In this document: one piece after another, positions 58,139-64,000 of the stretch
Position numbering within the stretch: the first letter of the stretch is position 1
Layout of the letters: the number at the start of each line of letters is the position of its first letter
Assembly: GCA_039654915.1 (NCBI GenBank)
Contig: CM077599.1
Location: 5,334,501-5,398,500, forward strand
Length of the DNA: 64,000 nucleotides
Direction: 5' to 3'
Origin: Aquilaria yunnanensis
Lineage: Eukaryota > Streptophyta > Magnoliopsida > Malvales > Thymelaeaceae
The notes under the pieces: model-generated
The model's database searches: none
Told to the model about the DNA's origin: nothing
Seen by the model: the letters and a program-made list of their open reading frames with translations, nothing else
Translations under genes and position numbers: made by a program

Positions 58139-60726
58139 TTAAAGACGAGCTGGGTATCTATCAAGAGAATCAAGCCAAGGGTTGTTTCTGCTAGGCTTCT
58201 TCACCCTCCTCATGGCCTTCCAGACAACACTATTGCACTTGAAGCCGCTCCCGAAAGCAATCTGCCACACCCGATCGCCTCTCTTCACTCTCTCCTTGGC
58301 CTCCAGGTACGCCAGCTCGTACCACACGCTGCTGCTCGACGTGTTCCCGAACCGGTGCAGCGTCATCCGTGATGCCTCCATGTTCTCCTCGCTCAGCTCC
58401 AGGTTCTTCTGCAGCTCGTCCAGCACCCTCTTCCCCGCCGCGTGCACGCAGAAGTGCTCGAACGCCAGCTTGTAGTCGGGTATGTAGGGCTTTGAGGATG
58501 CTGCGGACGAGGCCTTGTCTCCGCTTCCGAAGATGTATCGGTGGACCAATGTGGCGAAGAACAAGAGCTGCTCCGAGAAGGGCAGCACAAGCGGGCCCAG
58601 GGTGGTGATGTTCGTCTTCAGGGCGTCGCCGCCAATTTCCATTAGCTCTTTGCTCACTTTTAACCCCTTGCAACCTTGCTCGTCTTCTTCTTGATACACG
58701 CATCTATACATAACCACAAAATTACCTACTTAAAACTAACCAGTATTCATCAAGCATGCAATATGTAACACAACCGGCAGGTTAGATAATCGTCAGACAA
58801 ACCTGAAGCTGCGGTCATCGGCACCTTTATGAGTCCGAACAAGGTGCTCAAGTCGGTACTTTGCGCGGCGGAAGTCACGGCGGCGGTTGGACAGGAGCAC
58901 GGCGGAGCAGCCCATCCGGAAGTAACAATTAGGAATGAGCATGGAGCGATCCTTCCCTGGATACCAATTATAGCCCACCATCTCAGTGCTGACCACAACA
59001 GCGTAGTTGTTGGGATTCGCCTGCAACATGTCCCGGGCCAAATCGAGACCGATAATCCCCGCACTGCAGCCCATCCCTCCCAGGTTATAGCTCAGAATGT
59101 TGCCCCTCATCTTGTAGTGGTTTATGATCATGGCGGAGAGCGACGGCGTGGGGTTGAAAATGCTGCAGTTAACGACGAGGACGCCAACGTCTTTTGGCCG
59201 GACCTTGGTCTTCTCGAAGAGCTCGTCCAGCGCGCCGAACATGACGGTGGAGGCCTCCAGGCGGCCCTCCTTCATGGTGGAGCAATTGTCGTTCGACATC
59301 AGCGCTTTGGGAATGTATGTTTCGTCACCGATGCCGGAGGACTGCAGGATCCGGCATTGGAATTCCAGGCTCGATTCGTCAAATTTGCCGGATCTTCTCG
59401 CCATCTCGATGAACTCAGCCTTGCTCACCTGATGCATATATTAGTGAAACAAGTTAAGAAAATTAAATATCGATTTTTACAATCCAATCCTGACTAGTAA
59501 TGTATTTCAATAATAATAGTAATAGTAATAATAATAATTATAATAATAACAACTAGAAGAAGAGAAACTCCAATTGAATGAAGATAAAGATAATAAAACA
59601 ACAACTAGAGTCATAACAGATTTACTACAGATGATGAAATAGTAATTGTGAGCGGAAAAAGAGGCCTTCTATATACATGCTAATGTAACAAAAATAAACT
59701 TTAACGACAAAGTTCAGTTAACAGTAATTAATTAACCAAATACAACTTATAAAGTGTACGAATATGACATTCTCTTCTACTTTTTTTTTTTTTTAAAGAT
59801 CCATTACCTTCAAACGATCTTTATCGCTCCTGCCTGACCCATATCTCTGTACTTTTCCATTACTTTCATTTTTTTATTTATTTTTTGTTGTAAAATCAAT
59901 ACCATTTGAAAACCTAAACTCTATCAAAATAATAATCAGTTGAAAATTTTTTATATGTAATTAATTTTTATGAATTTTTTCGGTACCCAAACAGAAAATC
60001 TATAAAACATATTTTCAAAAAAATAGGTTAAAAAATAATTGTTAAATTGATATACAGTGAATAATCAAATAACTCTTATTTGAAAATATACATCCGGAAA
60101 AAATACAACTTTAACTAACAAGCTTAACTATAAAATATTTTTACATCGTTATTAGCTAACTAGCTAGTTCAAGTTCACGAAGAGCAAGCTAATTGTCTGA
60201 TGTGTAGAAAAACTGCAAACGTAAAAAAAAATAATAATAATAATAAATAAATAAATAAATAAGATGAAAAACAAATAAACAACAGTTAAGTGGAATAATT
60301 AATTACCTTGAGATCATCGTGGGGACGATAACATGCGAAGTCGATGAGATAGATGGAGCGAGGGCGAGACATGAAATAAACAGAGAGCGTGAAGACAAAA
60401 ACAGCAAAAAACGAGAGGACGGTGGCCAGATCATATCTGGCGTCCTCCCACACCTTCCGCCACAGTTCCTCCCGGCTCAGACTTCCCACCTCCGCGCTGA
60501 AGACGAGCACCAGCACCGGAATCGTCGCCAGATATATCCCGTGGTTGATGAGGTAATGGTATCCCAGCTTCACGTACTTGAGCTTGACGGACTGGAGGAA
60601 GTCCGGCAGCCGGCGCCGCACCCTCACGGAGAAGGTCGGGGAGCCGGCGTTGGGGCCGGAGGACTCGATCCCGCGGTTCACGATCTCGGTGGAGAGGAGG
60701 TCTTGCTCGTTGGTGGGCCTCGCCAT
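58139..60726 (-). CDS. FDH/KCS10: 3-ketoacyl-CoA synthase, FIDDLEHEAD/KCS10 type; exons 60726-60307, 59428-58803, 58703-58139
   Basis: Joined exons (phases 0 and 2) give 536 residues. The N-terminus [20 protein letters not shown] and the stretches [20 protein letters not shown] and [15 protein letters not shown] identify the KCS10 subgroup. Two hydrophobic segments (about residues 57-82 and 97-118) anchor it in the endoplasmic reticulum membrane. The catalytic triad of the family is present: Cys261 in GGMGCSAG, His436 in HFCVHAAG and Asn469 in [20 protein letters not shown] is near the C-terminus. Known: KCS enzymes condense malonyl-CoA with acyl-CoA, the first step of very-long-chain fatty acid elongation; Arabidopsis FDH acts in the epidermis, and its loss causes organ fusion. 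Start chosen because the MARPTNEQ N-terminus fits the family; the frame is also open upstream to 60966. All splice sites are GT-AG. No defects seen. Confidence 0.95.
59429..60306 (-). other. intron 1 of the FDH-type gene
   Basis: 878 bases between AAG/GTAATT (60306) and CATCAG/GTGAGC (59429). It has AAT/AATA microsatellites (59508-59550, 60225-60262). A segment at about 59880-60115 contains CAATAATCAGTTGAAAAT-like sequence and may be a worn member of the hairpin MITE family seen at 11404 and 63395. Confidence 0.7.
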
Positions 60727-61309
60727 GAGGCTAGGCGTGGGGAGCGCAGTGGTGTGGGTGCAAGAAAAAAAAGGTTTGGGAGGAGATGGGAGTGGGAAAA
60801 TGGGCACATAAATAGGCGTTGTGAGGGGAGGGGAGTTGGGTGGGTTGTGGTTAATGCTGGCAACTAACCTGGCGAGTGTATGGTTGAAAGTTTTAATTTC
60901 AGAGGCCTTCAATTCTATCTTGATGGTGGTGCGCTTTGCCAGTTGGGTATAGAATTCAAAGTCCAAAGGTGGGGTCCTTTTCCACCTAATTAATTATATC
61001 ATCAATCTCACTCATGATACACACACACTGCCATCGGCAATATTAATTTCTGCTAGTTCAATTCAAGCTTTTAAATGTTTCTACCAAGATAATGACATGT
61101 TGAAATTGCAGGATATTTTTTTTATTTTCAAAGAATGGTAATTAATGGATGTACATATTTCATTTTAATTATATATCTCATAAACTTAATTTTTTAATAT
61201 ATGGTACTTCTACCTATATATAGATATCATCATCGAATTAATGTATTCCAAGTTGCCGAATCCCTACGTAATATTGGTGTGCCTGTGTCAGTGTTTATGC
61301 TGCACATGG

Positions 61310-61312
<3 letters not shown>

Positions 61313-61346
<34 letters not shown>
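61313..61346. repeat. CT microsatellite
   Basis: An uninterrupted CT run of about 17 units, some 590 bases upstream of the FDH start codon. On the FDH coding strand it reads as a GA run. Confidence 0.9.
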
Positions 61347-61350
<4 letters not shown>

Positions 61351-62369
61351 ATGTGTAGCGTTTATAATTATATATAGTCTAGTAGACTAGATGTTTATAT
61401 ATCATCATGAGTCTTAATTTTACTATCTTTGGGTACCTCCCCCCAATTGCGAATATTCTTTGAGCTTCTTATATTACTTTCTTTTCTTTTCTTTATGGGG
61501 CCTTTTCTTTTTGGTACATCTAGGAGAGAGAGCGAGAGAGAGAAGCATGAAGCTCTATCTATGATCTATTGATCATTGAAGGGGATGGAAGATAACAATA
61601 TTGTAGGCTGTAGAAGGAAAAAGAAGAGAAAAGAAAAAGAATTCATGCGGGGATGTATGTAGGGATTATAAGGTGAGTTCCATTAATTAGTTAATATATA
61701 TATAGCCATTACTTGGATGACGCGAGAAGCCTCTAGTTAGTTTCAGGGGACCAAGTCTTTTACGTCTTCATGCTGAACTGGACCTCATCAAATTCAATTA
61801 ATACTCCCATATGTCATATTGGAGAAAAATATTTTCAAAATATCATGTTTCCGAAAATCACTAATTCTAAAACAAGCATATATTCTTAAAAGCCATCTAT
61901 TCATCTCTTATTATAAAGTTTAATTACACCACAACTAATTAAGTTGAAACGAACAAATAAATTTAATTACTTTCTAATTAACAGTTATAATTAATTATTT
62001 ATTAGGAGGCTCAAGATGCATGGAATTGTTCAAGGCCCCCTTTACTTTTATCCTTTTCACGCTTTTTCTTCCTAAAAAAAACAGTTAGAAGGATAAACGA
62101 AAAAGCCTCGGGTCAAAGCGCTTAATAATTCAAATTAAACGAGCTGTAACGCTGGAGCCAATGAAACTAATTAAGTTCTCAACTGCCATTTTGTCCCCGA
62201 AGCCGAACTTTAATTTTCAAGCGGATTGATTAGATTAATATCGACTCATGCATGGACCCGTATACATCAAAACTTTATTGCATTGCTTTAAGGCAAATGA
62301 ACCTTTCAAGCAACTGTACATTCTCATCCATCGCAAGTGCTTTGCGTTTATAATTGGGTAACTAGCACA

Positions 62370-62840
62370 ATTTGTCCCAAACTCTTTTTTAATTTTTATT
62401 GAACCTCCATTTTCTTATAATTGATTCCAAACCTTTATCATTTATTGCATATTAGTTCGTAGCCCTAACTAAGACTGAATTAAGATCATAAAAAATTTAT
62501 TTATAAAGAAAAAAATTAATAATTGAAGTGGCTAACTATTAAAAGATTGTTTATAATTTAAATTTATAGGAAGATAATTATCAAACAGTTTAAATTAAAA
62601 TTTAAAAAGTTAACATTAGATGGTTAATTGAGAGTTAACAAATTCAAATGGTTTGGTAATTATCTTCCAATAAATTTATATTGTGTTATAATTTTTTTAC
62701 AATTCATTGACAATTTAAACTATTAGTTTTTCTATCTATAAATTAAATTTTTGTGCCAACTCAATGTTTGTTTAGGGCTAATGACTAATATGTAACAAAT
62801 TTTAAAGGTTTAGGACTAATTGTGACTTATAATTATTAGC
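62370..62840. repeat. AT-rich foldback repeat
   Basis: Inverted arms centred near 62615. Left pieces AGGAAGATAATTATCAAAC, GGCTAACTATTAAAAGATTG and TAGCCCTAACTAAG find reversed partners at GTTTGGTAATTATCTTCC, AACTATTAGTTTTTC and TAGGGCTAATGAC. No coding capacity; edges approximate. Confidence 0.55.
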
Positions 62841-63394
62841 AATTTTTTACCTATAGCACATTAATACCATATTCCAATCACAAATGTGATACTGCCGATA
62901 AGTATATTCATAAATAAACACAAGAAACTCACTGAATAAATAATCAGCAAAATTTCATATACCATGATATGGGGAGATCATTAAGTTCCAAGGACTTGAT
63001 TAGACTAAGCCAAGCTTCCAAATTTCGTGCAGCCAGCACTTCACCACCAAACTTTATAATAGTAACTTCATCGACCTTATACTTGCAACAAATTTTGAGT
63101 ATAAGAATAAAATAAAAAATAAAATAAAATAAAAAAATGATTTTAGATTCTTTTGTTTTTCAATTAAAAGAAAATATTCATTTTTGTTGACTTTTTTTCG
63201 CGAACAAATGCAATTTGAAAGCAGACGTTGCATCTAATTAATATTCACTCGACTAATTTTTAAAAAATAATTATTTTTTATAATTTTTTTGTATCCAGGC
63301 AATAAAAATAAAAATTATTAAAAATACCTAACTTTAAAAAAATGTTTAAAAAATATTTTAAATTTATTTAGACATAAAGCTTTGATGGATACAC

Positions 63395-63745
63395 AAGTTA
63401 AGTGTCAATTCATTTTAACTTAAGTCAATTTACTTATTTTTATTTCTATATATTTTTTTCCCTAAAGTCAATTTCATTTAAAAGTCAATATCATATAGAT
63501 ACAATAATCCATTTGAAAATAAATTTTCATGATGTTGCTAAATTTTTATGAATTTTTCTTTTTTAATGCCTTAAACTAAAAAAAATTATAAAAATGTAGT
63601 AAGATTACGAATATTGTATTTTCAATGGACTATTATAGTTATATAATATTAGCTTTTAATTAAAATTAATTCCGGTTAAAAATGATGTAAGAATAAAGAT
63701 AAGTTATTTTAAAGTCAATTAACTTAAATTTAAATGAACTAGGTG
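63395..63745. repeat. 350-base hairpin MITE, second copy
   Basis: Same family as 11404-11752: it begins GTCAATTCATTTTAACTTAA, has the centre TGAATTTTTCTTTTTTAATG, and returns through ATTATAGTTATATAATATTA to AAGTCAATTAACTTAAATT. The two members share about 350 bases in order. Confidence 0.72.
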
Positions 63746-63837
63746 AGTGAATAACCGCCATACATCAAAATATTCACTAATATAACTCCTTTTTAAAAAT
63801 CACTATCAAACATATTCTTTCAATTTCCTTATTTGTT

Positions 63838-64000
63838 ACTTCTTCTATCTCACATTTTTTGTAACATTTATATTTTAAGTCATCCCAAATATTTGTTATA
63901 TTTCCTAATTTTTAGTAACCTACTTACTATAACTATCGTTCCATTTTTTATTTTTTATTATATACTCCCTCCGTCCCATATTCTTTGCACCATTTGACTT
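63838..64000. mobile_element. Stowaway-type MITE ends, cut by the window edge
   Basis: A canonical TACTCCCTCCGTCCCATATT terminus starts at about 63963 and runs off the window. Another worn terminus-like stretch (CTTCTATCTCACATTTTTTG) lies at about 63840, suggesting one copy inserted in or beside another. Confidence 0.6.

Larger units (their letters stand above)
60727..63390. other. promoter side of the FDH-type gene and intergenic DNA
   Basis: A TATA-like CCTATTTATG lies on the minus strand at about 60815-60806, roughly 85 bases before the start codon. Farther out is a pure CT microsatellite (61313-61346) and AT-rich spacer. No other gene is recognised. Confidence 0.45.

Noticed and set aside
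58829..59497. 222-codon plus-strand frame
   Set aside because: It is antisense to FDH exon 2. The GC-rich, conserved coding strand is the minus strand with the KCS active site.
60319..60867. 182-codon plus-strand frame
   Set aside because: Shadow of FDH exon 1 on the opposite strand; it has no family resemblance.
60727..60966. In-frame N-terminal extension of the FDH frame to a Met at 60966
   Set aside because: The family N-terminus ([11 protein letters not shown]) starts at 60726, and the upstream codons show no conservation.

Overview
The window is nuclear DNA from a flowering plant, probably a eudicot. The evidence is three intron-bearing plant genes with GT-AG introns, very AT-rich spacers, and a dense layer of plant transposons (Ty3/gypsy Tat-type, Ty1/copia, CACTA, hAT, Stowaway and foldback MITEs). 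I see no bacterial or organellar features, no tRNA or rRNA gene and no CRISPR array. The species cannot be named from the sequence alone.

Three genes look intact. (1) At 1282-3637 (+) is an unnamed plant-specific proline/serine-rich protein; its last 16 codons lie in a second exon after a 1.1 kb intron. (2) At 8833-6244 (-) is a four-exon flavin-containing monooxygenase of the FMO1 type (immune signalling), with a TATA box and an upstream tandemly duplicated AT-rich block rich in W-box cores. (3) At 60726-58139 (-) is a three-exon 3-ketoacyl-CoA synthase of the FIDDLEHEAD/KCS10 type (epidermal very-long-chain fatty acid synthesis). They do not form a pathway together; each is an independent locus separated by repeats.

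Between about 11.4 and 57.7 kb lies a transposon landscape. The main pieces are: a non-coding repeat family I call R1 (11.8-13.7 kb forward, 52.7-56.4 kb reverse) that carries serial short hairpins whose stems differ in sequence but stay paired; a coding-like relic at 15.2-15.9 kb; a copia RNase H relic at 16.8-17.3 kb; a hAT-bounded element at 20704-23532 that has captured intron-containing pieces of VPS35 and of a TOM1-like protein; a decayed autonomous-type hAT at 24150-27079; a CACTA element at 28756-33933 that has captured pieces of an ACAP-type ArfGAP (AGD) and of a CAX cation/proton exchanger; a Ty3/gypsy Tat-type retrotransposon at about 34.6-47.1 kb with dead protease, RT and integrase sites and an antisense plant-mobile-domain ORF; a second Ty3 gag/LTR/PBS relic at 47.1-48.1 kb; and further hAT elements at 17973, 45318, 50353, 54030 and 55063. 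Seven hAT-type insertions are delimited here by 8-bp target-site duplications, four perfect and three with one mismatch.

The most interesting signals are the two gene-capturing transposons, each with parts of two unrelated host genes in one orientation and with introns retained; the hairpin chain of R1; and the antisense ORF of the Tat element. Exon boundaries were read by eye from splice signals and family conservation, and repeat edges without target-site duplications are approximate.
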